Shown in pieces: positions 37,964-48,436 of a stretch of DNA of 64,000 nt. How positions within the stretch are numbered: the first letter of the stretch is position 1; every line of letters starts with the position of its first letter. The DNA comes from Pseudonocardia sp. T1-2H. GTDB taxonomy: Bacteria > Actinomycetota > Actinomycetes > Mycobacteriales > Pseudonocardiaceae. The DNA is taken from positions 3,100,001 through 3,164,000 of the forward strand of contig NZ_JBBPCL010000001.1 of NCBI RefSeq assembly GCF_038039215.1, given 5' to 3'. A model generated the notes under the pieces. That model had not been told where the DNA came from. It ran no database searches and worked only from the letters and a program-made list of their open reading frames with translations. A program made the translations under genes and the position numbers.

Positions 37964-39121
37964 ATGGATCTGCTGGACTGGAGACGCCGACTCGTCGGCG
38001 TCGTCCCGGTGATCGCCGCGGAATCGGGCCGGAGGCGTCGGCGGGCTTGGTTGGTAATCGGCGGACTCACACTCGTCCTGGTCGCGTGCGCTGCCGTTGG
38101 TCGCGTCCGCGCCCTTCGCCGTGCGCAGCCGCCGCTGGGCCGGATCGTCCCGGCCGCCCACCACCCCGTGCTGCTCATGAACCCGCGCAGCGGCGGGGGC
38201 AAGGTGGAGCGCTCCGGCCTGCTGCGAGAATGCGGGGCCCGCGGCATCGAGCCGGTCGTCCTCGGCCCAGGGGAGGACCTGGTCGACCTGGCGGAGGCTG
38301 CGGTGGCCGGTGGGGCCGACGTGCTCGGCATGGCCGGCGGCGACGGCTCCCAGGCGCTGGTCGCGGGCGTGGCCGCCCGGCACGGCGTGGCGATGGTGGT
38401 TGTGCCCGCAGGCACCAGGAACCACCTGGCGATGGACCTCGGCCTCGACCGCGACGACGTGGTCGGCGCGCTCGACGCGTTCGGCGTGGCTGTGGAACGC
38501 CCGATCGACCTCGGGGACGTGAACGGGAGGCTCTTCGTCAACAATGTTTCCCTAGGCCTGTATGCCGAGATCGTCCGCTTGCCGGAGTACCGCGACGCCA
38601 AGCTCGAGACCACCCTGAGCACCCTTCCCGGCCTGCTGGGGCCGGGAAGACCACCGTTCGACCTGCGCTTCACGGGCCCGGCGGGGGAGCAGCACACCGG
38701 TGCGCACGTCGTCCAGGTCTCGAACAACCCCTACGGCCGCACGGCCGGCACCTTCGTCAGCCGTCCCTGTCTCGACACCGGCCACCTCGGAGTGATCGCA
38801 CTCGAACTCCCGGACGATCCCGCCGACAAGACGTTCCTCGCCGCAGTCGCGGCCGGTCGCCCGGAGCGCTTTCCCGGTTACGTCGCCTGGACGCCGTCGA
38901 CGTTCGAGGTGGATTCCGACGCTCCCATCAACGCCGGTATCGACGGTGAGGCGCTGCGGATCGCCCCGCCCCTGCGCTTCAACAACAGGCGGGGTGCGTT
39001 GCGGATCCGCCTGCCGCAACATGCCAGCGGGCTCTCGCCCGCCGCCCGCGAGCTCCGCGCACGCTCGACGGTTTGCGCGCTGGGAACCCCGCCGCCAGGC
39101 CGGACGTCCGGTTCGCCGTGA
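37964..39121 (+). CDS. Diacylglycerol kinase-like lipid kinase with N-terminal membrane anchor
   Basis: 385 residues from ATG at 37964 (MDLLDWRRRL). One hydrophobic segment (AWLVIGGLTLVLVACAAVG), then a DAGK catalytic domain: LLMNPRSGGGKVERSGL, GMAGGDGSQALVA (nucleotide loop) and VVPAGTRNHLAMDLGLDRDD. The C-terminal lipid half contains NAGIDGEALRIAPPLRF. It phosphorylates a diacylglycerol or sphingoid-type lipid; substrate unknown. The reading frame is open upstream but has no conserved sequence there. Confidence 0.88.
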   Translation: MDLLDWRRRLVGVVPVIAAESGRRRRRAWLVIGGLTLVLVACAAVGRVRALRRAQPPLGRIVPAAHHPVLLMNPRSGGGKVERSGLLRECGARGIEPVVLGPGEDLVDLAEAAVAGGADVLGMAGGDGSQALVAGVAARHGVAMVVVPAGTRNHLAMDLGLDRDDVVGALDAFGVAVERPIDLGDVNGRLFVNNVSLGLYAEIVRLPEYRDAKLETTLSTLPGLLGPGRPPFDLRFTGPAGEQHTGAHVVQVSNNPYGRTAGTFVSRPCLDTGHLGVIALELPDDPADKTFLAAVAAGRPERFPGYVAWTPSTFEVDSDAPINAGIDGEALRIAPPLRFNNRRGALRIRLPQHASGLSPAARELRARSTVCALGTPPPGRTSGSP

Positions 39122-39356
39122 GCCGTGAGGCCCGGTCGGTGACAGGCCCCTTCGTGATCGCTGTGTGAGGCGGCCTCAGCATCGGCGTCGGCCCGGCGAT
39201 GGAGCTAGCGACCCTCGGTCGCTGGTCGTCCTCTCCGTGGATTCGTCGGCTCCGCCGCGACGATCTTCCGGGGAGACGGCCTCCGTCCCGCTGCAGACCA
39301 CCGGCTGCGCCGCACACGCCCTGGGCACAGCCGCCGGTACGGACGGTGAAGGCGAT

Positions 39357-39602
39357 CTAGGTCCGGGCGGCGGGCGGCCGCTCCACCACGAGCCGGAGCC
39401 CGAGTTCGATCAGTCTCCAGCCGGCCCGCCGGCGCCACGCGGGGACGCGCCGGGGGCCGGCCCGGCTCGCGGCGCTCCGGCGACTCGCGGCCCGCGCCGC
39501 GCGTCGCAGGTCCGCCTGTCGCGCGGCGCGGTGGAGCTCGGCCTGGCGCTCCCGCACCAGGAGCTCGACGGCCATCGGATGCTGTGCGGTCAGTCCCCCC
39601 AT
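39357..39602 (-). CDS. Small basic actinobacterial protein of unknown function, leaderless
   Basis: 81 residues, MGGLTAQHPMAVELLVRERQ, then AELHRAARQADLRRAARAA, a basic linker, and RRRAGWRLIELGLRLVVERP. I know similar short proteins (a charged helix followed by a terminal amphipathic helix) from actinobacterial genomes, always without function. The ATG at 39602 is supported by a promoter ending seven bases before it, so the mRNA would begin at or near the start codon. Confidence 0.6.
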   Translation of the reverse strand: MGGLTAQHPMAVELLVRERQAELHRAARQADLRRAARAASRRSAASRAGPRRVPAWRRRAGWRLIELGLRLVVERPPAART

Positions 39603-39609
39603 ACGCCAA

Positions 39610-39638
39610 GTCCTACCGGGGCGGGGGAGTGCGACCAA
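39610..39638 (-). promoter_or_regulatory. Leaderless promoter of the 81-residue gene
   Basis: On the minus strand TTGGTC (39638-39633), a 17-base spacer and TAGGAC (39615-39610) are followed by seven bases and ATG. That geometry places the transcript start at the start codon, common in actinobacteria. Confidence 0.5.
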
Positions 39639-39849
39639 CCGGATTTCGCTCGCTGCGGAGTCCGCCGAGGGCGGACAACCCGTGCACCGTGGCGGGGTGC
39701 GGCGCCGATGCTGGTACCGCTCAGGCGTCGGGGTAGAGCCCTCCGAGGCCTGCGTGGCCGGGCTCTGTAACACCCGACCCCGCCCGGACGTTGTTGCCTG
39801 TACGCCGACAGCGCCGCGTCCCGGCCGGCGAGGGGGTTCGACCGGGACA

Positions 39850-39890
39850 CCGGTTCGTCCTCGTGGCCGCTGACCACGAGGACGAACCGG
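39850..39890. terminator. Perfect 17-bp hairpin after the nitroreductase gene
   Basis: CCGGTTCGTCCTCGTGG (39850-39866) and its exact complement (39874-39890) flank a seven-base loop. It lies ten bases past the stop of the nitroreductase. No T-run. Confidence 0.65.
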
Positions 39891-39900
39891 GACTGCCGGC

Positions 39901-40527
39901 TCAGGCCCAGCTGACGACGTCCCGCTGGGCGAGCCGCGGCAGACGCGGGAACCACGCGTCCGGCCCCGGGTGCCCGATGTTGACGACGAGCAGGGCGCGG
40001 TGGCGTCCGCCCGGGAAGAACGCCTCGGTGACGGCGTCGGCGTCGAAGCCCGCCATGGGGCCGGTCGCCAGGCCGTGCGCACGGGCGGCGAGCAGGAAGT
40101 AGCCGATCTGCAGCGTGGCGTTGAAGGTCGCCATCGTCGAACGGCCCTCCCGGCCCGACGCCTCGAACGAGTCCTTCATCTCGGGGCGGATCGGGAAGGT
40201 CTGCGCGGTGAACTCGTGGAAATCCAGGTCGACGGCGAACAGCGCGGTGACCGGGGCGTTCTCGACCTTGCCCCGGTTGCCCTCGGACATCAGGGGGAGC
40301 AGACGGGCCTTGCCCTGCGGGGTGCGGACGAACGTCACGCGCAGCGGCTGGGTGTTGGCGGCCGTCGGCGGCCACTTGGCGAGCTCCCAGATCGAGGCGA
40401 GGGTCTCGTCGGTCACGGGCTCGTCGGTGTAGGTGTTCGCCGTGCGGGCCTCGGTGAACAACACCTCGCGGCCGGCGTCGTCGAGCAGGGGGAGACGCAG
40501 GGCGGTGGTGTCGGACGTGATCGTCAT
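39901..40527 (-). CDS. Nitroreductase, RutE / malonic semialdehyde reductase type
   Basis: 208 residues from ATG at 40527. FMN-binding nitroreductase fold: EARTANTYTDEPVTDETL, WELAKWPPTAANTQPLRVTF and LPLMSEGNRGKV. The spacing and the TANTY and PTAANTQP motifs are those of RutE, which reduces malonic semialdehyde in pyrimidine breakdown, but no other rut genes are nearby. The promoter likely includes TATAGT (40580-40575) on the minus strand. Confidence 0.85.
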   Translation of the reverse strand: MTITSDTTALRLPLLDDAGREVLFTEARTANTYTDEPVTDETLASIWELAKWPPTAANTQPLRVTFVRTPQGKARLLPLMSEGNRGKVENAPVTALFAVDLDFHEFTAQTFPIRPEMKDSFEASGREGRSTMATFNATLQIGYFLLAARAHGLATGPMAGFDADAVTEAFFPGGRHRALLVVNIGHPGPDAWFPRLPRLAQRDVVSWA

Positions 40528-40662
40528 GCTTCTTGGAATGGCGCGGTCGTCCTCGACATTCCGTGTCACCGGTCACTATACTTCAACGCTCAACCACTGT
40601 ACGTCGCGCCACGGCCCGCTGCGGTGCCCCACCTAGGAGATCCTCTTGTACACTCCCGCCTT

Positions 40663-40854
40663 GTGAGACCAGCCGAGGTGCTTGCCACGCGGAACGGCGC
40701 ACGCCGGGACGCGGTCGCCGACGCGCTCGGATCGGTGCGCGCCGAGGGCCTCGAGCCGACGGCGTTCGGTCTCGGCCTGCTGGACGCGATCGCGGCCGGC
40801 CGGCTGGACGAGGACCTCGCCGTCGCGCAGCTGGTCGCCGCTCACGGTCGGTGA
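40663..40854 (+). CDS. Antitoxin of a Fic system (VbhA-like)
   Basis: 63 residues from GTG at 40663. It contains SVRAEG, which fits the (S/T)xxxE(G/N) inhibitory helix motif whose Glu blocks ATP in the Fic site, followed by EDLAVAQLVAAHGR. It ends four bases into the Fic start (GTGA overlap), so antitoxin and toxin are co-translated. TACACT at 40650-40655, eight bases before the GTG, suggests a leaderless transcript. Confidence 0.75.
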   Translation: MRPAEVLATRNGARRDAVADALGSVRAEGLEPTAFGLGLLDAIAAGRLDEDLAVAQLVAAHGR

Positions 40855-41432
40855 GCTGGGACCCCTACCTGGACCTGCGGGCCGGTGTCCTGCACAACCG
40901 GCTCGGGATCACGGACCGGGCCGCGCTCGCCGCGGCCGAGGCGGACCTCTCCGCGGTGCGTCTCACCCAGCTGACGAGGCGGCCGCTACCGGGTGGCTAC
41001 GACCTGGACCACCTGCGGGCTTTCCACCGGCACGTCTTCGGTGACGTCTACGCCTGGGCCGGTGAGATCCGCACGGTCTCCCTCGGCAAGGGCCACCTGT
41101 TCTGCCTGCCGGACCGGATCGAGGCCACCGCCGAGGAGATCTTCGGCGGGCTCGCCCGGACGGAGCGTCTCCGCGGCCTCCCGCGGGACGACTTCGTCGC
41201 CGCGCTCGCGGACCTGCTCGGCGCGATCAACTCCCTGCACCCGTTCCGGGAGGGCAACGGCCGCACGCAGCGGGCGTTCGTCACGCAGCTCGCCGCCGAC
41301 GCGGGTCATCGCGTCCGCTGGGCCGCGATGGACCGCGCCCGGAACGTGGCGGCGTCGCGCGCGGCGCACCAGGGCGACACCGGGCCGCTGCGGACGATGC
41401 TCGACGGCCTGGTCGACCCGCTCGGCCGCTGA
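40851..41432 (+). CDS. Fic-domain AMPylating toxin
   Basis: 193 residues from GTG at 40851. The active-site motif HPFREGNGRTQRAF fits HxFx(D/E)GNGRxxR exactly, so the AMP-transfer site is intact. The flap region HVFGDVYAWAGEIRTV is also typical. Such toxins AMPylate targets such as DNA gyrase (VbhT-type) and are held off by the adjacent antitoxin. The 3' end abuts the truncated VOC gene on the other strand, as if the module was inserted there. Confidence 0.9.
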   Translation: MSWDPYLDLRAGVLHNRLGITDRAALAAAEADLSAVRLTQLTRRPLPGGYDLDHLRAFHRHVFGDVYAWAGEIRTVSLGKGHLFCLPDRIEATAEEIFGGLARTERLRGLPRDDFVAALADLLGAINSLHPFREGNGRTQRAFVTQLAADAGHRVRWAAMDRARNVAASRAAHQGDTGPLRTMLDGLVDPLGR

Positions 41433-41907
41433 TCTCCCGAAGAAGCGTCGGCCTGGGAACGTCGTGGAGGTAGCGGGGGACCCCGTCCGGGCCGGGGCCG
41501 ACGGCGGCTCCCGTCAGGTCCGCCCACCAGCGGGCGAGGGGCTCCGGCTCCGCGCTGTCCGTGCAGAGCGCCACCGCGGCGGGACCGGGTCCCGGGAACG
41601 CGCAGAACTCGTTGCCCTCGGGGTCGGCGTACACCCGGAAGCCGTCCTGGTCGCCGAGCGGGGTCGCGCCCAGGTCGAGCAGGGCGCGGTCTGCCGGGAC
41701 GAGCAGGTCGAGATGGACCCGGTTCTTCGCCGTCTTGGGCTCAGGAACGCCGTTCACCCAGATCGTGGCTCTGCCGTCGTCCCGCAGGACCGCGTCACCG
41801 CCGTCCATGATCTCCACGTCGAGGGCGAGTACCGCACCCCAGAAGCGGGCCACCCGGGCCGGCTCGGCGGCGTCGACGCAGAGGTCCTTGAAGGTCACGG
41901 TGGGCAC
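41433..41907 (-). pseudogene. VOC-family (glyoxalase-like) gene, 3' end lost at the Fic gene
   Basis: GTG at 41907. It reads VTFKDLCVDAAEPARVARFW, NRVHLDLLVPADRAL and GNEFCAFPGPGPAAV, then starts a second repeat (VALCTDSAEPEPLARWWADL). The expected end of that repeat, another PEPKTxKNRVH segment, is missing. The frame runs on into the antisense of the Fic gene without a proper stop. Family members of this two-repeat kind are uncharacterised. Confidence 0.6.
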
Positions 41908-41958
41908 GGAGCCGGAGCCTAGGGTCCGTCCCGCGGACCGGACGACCGGACCCGCCGC

Positions 41959-42720
41959 TCAGGCCGTCGCCGACGGCGGCCAGGAGACCGGCGGCCACGC
42001 GGGCGCCCCCAGCTCACGGGACACGGCGCGGGCCGCGGCACGCAGGGCGTCGTGCGCTGCGGGATCCAGGGGCCAGCCGCTGGCCGGCACGACCAGGCCG
42101 AGCGCGCCGACGACGTCGCCCGCGCCGTCGGCGAGCGGCGCGGCCAGCCCGTACTCGCCGAGCACCGCCTCCTCGACCTCGACCGCCAGCCCGGTGCGCC
42201 GCACCTCGGCGAGCTCGGCGTCCAGCGCGGTCCGGTCGGTGACGGTCCCGCCGGTCATGCTGCGCAACGAGACCGCGGCCGCCGCCGCCGGGTCGTGGGC
42301 GAGCAGCGCCTTGCCGAGCGCGCAGGCGTGGGCCGGGATGACGATGCCGACCTCGGGCATCTGCCGGGTCCCGTCGGGCCGCGGCTCGTGCACGACCACG
42401 ACGACCTCCCCGAGCAGCAGGACACCGGTCCGGACGGCGCAGCCGGTGCGCCGCGCCAGTTCCGTCGCCCACGGCGCGACCCGGGCCCGCAGCTCGAGGG
42501 TGTCGAGGTAGACGTTGCCCAGCCGGAGGGTGGCGGGGCCGAGCCGGTAGCGGCCGGAGTCCCGCTCCTGCACGACCATCCCGTGCGCGAGCAGCGTGCG
42601 CACGATCCCGTGCACGGTCGACGGAGGTAGGCCGGCCCGTCCGGCGATGTCCCCGAGGCTCATCCGGCCGCCCTGCAGGACCGCCAGGATCCGCAGCGCG
42701 CGGTCCACGGCCTGGATCAC
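41959..42720 (-). CDS. IclR-family regulator of the dihydroxyacetone kinase operon
   Basis: 253 residues from GTG at 42720. N-terminal winged helix: [21 protein letters not shown]-terminal effector domain: [36 protein letters not shown]. GylR, the glycerol regulator of Streptomyces, is of this family. Divergent from dhaK with a perfect palindrome between them, so the dha operon is its probable target. Confidence 0.9.
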   Translation of the reverse strand: MIQAVDRALRILAVLQGGRMSLGDIAGRAGLPPSTVHGIVRTLLAHGMVVQERDSGRYRLGPATLRLGNVYLDTLELRARVAPWATELARRTGCAVRTGVLLLGEVVVVVHEPRPDGTRQMPEVGIVIPAHACALGKALLAHDPAAAAAVSLRSMTGGTVTDRTALDAELAEVRRTGLAVEVEEAVLGEYGLAAPLADGAGDVVGALGLVVPASGWPLDPAAHDALRAAARAVSRELGAPAWPPVSWPPSATA

Positions 42721-42770
42721 GGTCCGACCCTCCTTGTGAGCGCAGTCACACCGGCGTAGCTTACAACGCG

Positions 42771-42785
42771 TTCGACATCATCGAA
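42771..42785. promoter_or_regulatory. Candidate IclR operator
   Basis: TTCGACATCATCGAA has perfect five-base arms and sits in the 107-base gap between the divergent iclR-type gene and dhaK. IclR proteins bind palindromes of about this size. Confidence 0.5.
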
Positions 42786-42827
42786 TGCCGTTCGGACACC
42801 ATGCGGGCCATCGACGGGGGATCCTCG

Positions 42828-43826
<999 letters not shown>

Positions 43827-44468
43827 ATGAGCGGGACGGCCGGGACCGCCGAGCTCGAGAGCTGGATCCGGGCGTTCGCCGAGGCGATCTCGGCGCACGC
43901 CGAGGAGCTGACGCGGCTCGACTCGGCGATCGGCGATGCGGACCACGGGGTGAACATGGCCCGCGGGATGACGGCCGTGGTGGCCAAGCTCGACGAGGGC
44001 CCGCAGGACGGCACAGCACCCGGGGTCCTGCTCAAGCAGGTCGGCATGACCCTGGTCAGCACCGTCGGCGGGGCGAGCGGACCGCTCTACGGCACGTTCT
44101 TCCTGCGCATGGCGACGGCCATGGGGGACCGCACCGAGCTCGGCGCCGCCGGGTTCGCCGAGGCGTTCCGCGCCGGGATCGGCGGGATCGTCGCCCGCGG
44201 CAAGGCCGAGGCCGGGGACAAGACGATGTTCGACGCGCTCGCGCCGGCCGCCGACGCGCTGGACGCGGCACTCGCCGCCGGCGACGAGCTGGGTGCGGCG
44301 CTGCGGGCGGCGTCCCGCGCCGCCGACGCCGGCCGGGACGCCACCACACCGCTCCTCGCGCGCAAGGGCCGGGCCAGCTACCTCGGTGAACGCAGCGTCG
44401 GCCACCAGGACCCGGGCGCGACGTCGGCCGCGCTGCTCGTCGCCGCCGCGGCCGACGTCCTGGCGTGA
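43827..44468 (+). CDS. dhaL: Dihydroxyacetone kinase ADP-binding subunit DhaL
   Basis: 213 residues. ATG immediately follows the dhaK stop. DSAIGDADHGVNMARGM has the magnesium-binding Asp residues, and TVGGASGPLYGTFFLRMA is the nucleotide loop. ADP stays bound and is rephosphorylated by DhaM. The end SVGHQDPGATSAALLVAAAA is canonical. The stop overlaps the dhaM start. Confidence 0.95.
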   Translation: MSGTAGTAELESWIRAFAEAISAHAEELTRLDSAIGDADHGVNMARGMTAVVAKLDEGPQDGTAPGVLLKQVGMTLVSTVGGASGPLYGTFFLRMATAMGDRTELGAAGFAEAFRAGIGGIVARGKAEAGDKTMFDALAPAADALDAALAAGDELGAALRAASRAADAGRDATTPLLARKGRASYLGERSVGHQDPGATSAALLVAAAADVLA

Positions 44469-46891
44469 CCCCCGGACCCGTCGGACTGGTGGTCGTGGCG
44501 CACAGCCGGCGGCTGGCGCAGGCGGCGGTCGGGCTCGCCCGCGAGATGGCCGGCCCGGACGTCGCGATCGAGGTCGCCGCCGGCCTCGACGAGACGACCT
44601 TCGGCACCGACGCCATGGCGATCGCGTCGGCCCTGGGGGAGGCCGACCGGGGTGCGGGGGTCGTGGTGCTCATGGACCTCGGCAGCGCGGTGCTCTCCGC
44701 CGAGCTCGCCCTCGACCTGCTCGACGACGCCGACCTTCGTGACCGGGTCCTGCTGTGCCCGGCGCCGCTGGTGGAGGGGCTGGTCGTGGCCGCGGTGACC
44801 GCCGCGGGCGGGGCCGACGCCGCCACGGTCGCGGCCGAGGCGGGGGCCGCGCTGGCGGCCAAGGAGGCGCAGCTGGGCGGGGCCACTCCCGAACCCGCCG
44901 CTCTGCCGACAGTCACGCCGGACGAGCCGGTCACCGTGGAGGCGTTCACCGTCGTCAATCCGCACGGGCTGCACGCCCGCCCGGCCGCGCGGCTCGTCGG
45001 CACGGCGCGGTCGGCCGGCGACGACACGCACCTGCGGCTGCGCAACGCCACGACCGGCTCGGACTGGGCGCCCGCGACCAGCCTCTCCCGGGTCGCCGCG
45101 CTCGGTGTGCGGCAGGGGGACCGGGTCGAGGCGGCGGCCGACGGGCCGGGCGCGCGGGCGGCCCTCGACGCGCTGCTCGCCCTGGCCGCGCGCGGGTTCG
45201 ACGAGGAGGTCGACGACGCGCCGCCACCGCAGGTCCCGGGAACGCCAGGCCCGATGCCCGCGGTGCCCGGCACCGCCGTGGGTCCGGCCTGGACGCCGCG
45301 GGCGGCGCGGCCGGCCGTCCCGGACGACCCCGCGGGCGAACCTGCGGCCGAGCGGGCCGCCCTCGGCCGGGCCCGCACCGCGGCGCACGAGGAGATCACC
45401 CGTAGCCGGGCCGCGGCCCCGGCGCAGGCCGGCATCTTCGACGCCCACGCGCTGCTGCTCGACGACCTGCTCACGGAGGCGTACGCGGGGGTCGACGGCG
45501 GGGAGTCGGCGGCGCGCGCCTGGGCGGCGGCCGCCGACCGCAACGCCGCCGCACTGCGCGCCCTGCCGGACGCCTACCAGGCCGCGCGGGCCGCCGACGT
45601 CGAGGCGGTCGGCGAACAGGTGCTGCGCGCCCTCGTCGGGGCGTCCGCGCTGCCCGAGCCGCCGCCCGGGCAGCGGGTGGTCCTGGTCGCACCCGACCTG
45701 ACGCCGGCCGCGGCGGCCGCGCTCGACGCCGACCACGTCGCCGGGGTCGCGCTGGAGGGCGGCAGCCCGACCGCCCACTCGGCGGTGCTGCTGCGCGCCC
45801 GCGGGATCCCGGCCGTGGTCGGGACGGGGCCCCTCGGCGTCGCCGACCGCGTCGTGGTGGCCCTGGACGGCGGCCGCGGCGAGGTCGTCGTCGATCCGGC
45901 ACCGGAGGTCCGGGCAGCCTACGAGGAGCGCGCCGCGGCCGAGGCGGCCCGCCGGAGCGCCGCCGCCGCGCGGGCCTCCGCGCCCGCCGAGACGGCCGAC
46001 GGCACGCCGGTGCTGGTCGGCGTCAACGTCGGTGCGGACCCGATGCCCGCGCCGGGTGCCGACCTCGCCGGGCTGGTCCGCACGGAGTTCCTGTTCCTCG
46101 GCCGGGACACCGCGCCCGGCGTCGACGAGCAGGTGGCGGCCTACCGGGCCGTCGCCGAGGCGCTGGGCGGGCGGCGGATCACGCTGCGCACCCTCGACGT
46201 CGGCGGCGACAAGCCGCTGCCGTACCTACCGACCCCCACCGAGGCCAACCCGTTCCTCGGCGTGCGCGGGCTGCGGCTGGCGCTCGCGACGCCCGGGCTC
46301 CTCGCCGACCAGTTGCTCGCCGCGGTGCGCGTCGCCCACGAGACCCCGGTCAGCGTGATGTTCCCGATGGTCAGCACCCTCCCCGAGGTGCAGGCCGCGC
46401 TGGCCGCGCTGGACGACGCGATCGCCCGCGAGGGCCGCGGCCGCCCTGCCGAGCTGCAGGTCGGGATCATGGTCGAGGTGCCGGCGGCCGCGCTGAAGGC
46501 CCGCGTCCTCGCCCGGCACCTCGACTTCCTCTCGATCGGCACCAACGACCTCACCCAGTACGCGCTGGCGGCCGAGCGCGGCAACCCGGCGGTGGCGGCG
46601 TTGGCGGACCCGCTCGACCCCGGCGTGCTGCGGCTCGTCGACGCGGTGTGCCGGGGCGCCGGGGATCGCGCGCTGGTCGCGGTGTGCGGCGAGAGCGCCG
46701 CCGACGAGGCGGCGGTGCCCCTGCTCGTCGGGCTCGGGGTGCGGGAGCTCAGCGTGGCCGCGCCCGCGGTCGCCGTCGTCAAGGACGCCGTACGGGCGGT
46801 GCACCTGCCCACCGCCCGGGCCCTCGCCGCCGCCGCGCTCGACGCGGACGGAGCGCCGGAGGTGCGGGCCCTCGTGGCCGACGCGCGCTGA
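44465..46891 (+). CDS. dhaM: DhaM-HPr-Enzyme I fusion, complete PTS phosphoryl chain for DhaL
   Basis: 808 residues from GTG at 44465. Residues 1-130: EIIA-Man-type DhaM domain with the phospho-His in VVVAHSRRLAQAAVGLA. Residues 155-245: HPr domain with NPHGLHARPAARLVG. From about 280: Enzyme I with the phospho-His region GGSPTAHSAVLLRARGIPA and a full PEP-binding barrel (VRTEFLFLGRDTAPGVDEQ, TLDVGGDKPLPYLPTPTEAN, PMVSTLPEVQAALAALDDAI, SIGTNDLTQYALAAERGNPA, VCGESAADEAA). E. coli DhaM (about 470 residues) stops after the N-terminal EI part; this one can take phosphate from PEP itself. Confidence 0.93.
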   Translation: MTPGPVGLVVVAHSRRLAQAAVGLAREMAGPDVAIEVAAGLDETTFGTDAMAIASALGEADRGAGVVVLMDLGSAVLSAELALDLLDDADLRDRVLLCPAPLVEGLVVAAVTAAGGADAATVAAEAGAALAAKEAQLGGATPEPAALPTVTPDEPVTVEAFTVVNPHGLHARPAARLVGTARSAGDDTHLRLRNATTGSDWAPATSLSRVAALGVRQGDRVEAAADGPGARAALDALLALAARGFDEEVDDAPPPQVPGTPGPMPAVPGTAVGPAWTPRAARPAVPDDPAGEPAAERAALGRARTAAHEEITRSRAAAPAQAGIFDAHALLLDDLLTEAYAGVDGGESAARAWAAAADRNAAALRALPDAYQAARAADVEAVGEQVLRALVGASALPEPPPGQRVVLVAPDLTPAAAAALDADHVAGVALEGGSPTAHSAVLLRARGIPAVVGTGPLGVADRVVVALDGGRGEVVVDPAPEVRAAYEERAAAEAARRSAAAARASAPAETADGTPVLVGVNVGADPMPAPGADLAGLVRTEFLFLGRDTAPGVDEQVAAYRAVAEALGGRRITLRTLDVGGDKPLPYLPTPTEANPFLGVRGLRLALATPGLLADQLLAAVRVAHETPVSVMFPMVSTLPEVQAALAALDDAIAREGRGRPAELQVGIMVEVPAAALKARVLARHLDFLSIGTNDLTQYALAAERGNPAVAALADPLDPGVLRLVDAVCRGAGDRALVAVCGESAADEAAVPLLVGLGVRELSVAAPAVAVVKDAVRAVHLPTARALAAAALDADGAPEVRALVADAR

Positions 46892-47031
46892 GCCCGTCGG
46901 ATTGGGCCGCGTGCCCCCTGGTGCGCCGCCGCACGCCTTCCTGCCCCTGCGTCATGGGGCCCGAGGAGGACGAAGGGGGCGTCGTCGCCCGCCGCGCTGC
47001 CCCCACGGTCGGTGGGGTCCACCATGGGGTC

Positions 47032-48120
<1,089 letters not shown>

Positions 48121-48245
48121 TCGGCGTCGTGGGCGGACTCGCCGCACGGTCCTGAACTGCTCGTTCGGGGACGACCTGATGCCCGGGTCGGCTACGTTCA
48201 CAGTCTCTCGGGGGCAGACGCCGCCGAGGAGGGGAGTGGGGAGCC

Positions 48246-48410
48246 GTGACCGATCCAGCGGAGGCCTTGCGCGTGCTCATCCATGAGATCGACTCGGGCG
48301 AGATCGCCGCCGACGAGGTGCAGAGGGCGTACCTCCTCGGTGCCGCGGACACCCTGGAGTCTCTGCCCGCGGAGCGTCCGGAGGGCGTCCAGGATCCGCC
48401 TGTTCAGTAG
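48246..48410 (+). CDS. 54-residue protein of unknown function
   Basis: GTG at 48246 after GGAGGGGAGTGGGGAG. Sequence MTDPAEALRVLIHEIDSGEI, AADEVQRAYLLGAADTLESL, ending DPPVQ. Acidic, helical, no membrane segment. GC-rich third positions and a strong ribosome site support it. It sits 26 bases before the recombinase gene. No family recognised. Confidence 0.55.
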   Translation: MTDPAEALRVLIHEIDSGEIAADEVQRAYLLGAADTLESLPAERPEGVQDPPVQ

Positions 48411-48430
48411 ACGACCCTTTACTGTACAGT
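48400..48430. promoter_or_regulatory. Paired CTGTNCAG boxes before the recombinase gene
   Basis: CTGTTCAG (48400-48407) and CTGTACAG within the perfect palindrome ACTGTACAGT (48421-48430) lie 22 bases apart, the second ending six bases before the recombinase ATG. Likely a binding site for a repressor, perhaps the recombinase itself; not identified. Confidence 0.45.
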
Positions 48431-48436
48431 CGGGGG

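Noticed and set aside
39850..39890. Small regulatory RNA or riboswitch
   Set aside because: A simple perfect hairpin directly behind a stop codon; a terminator explains it.
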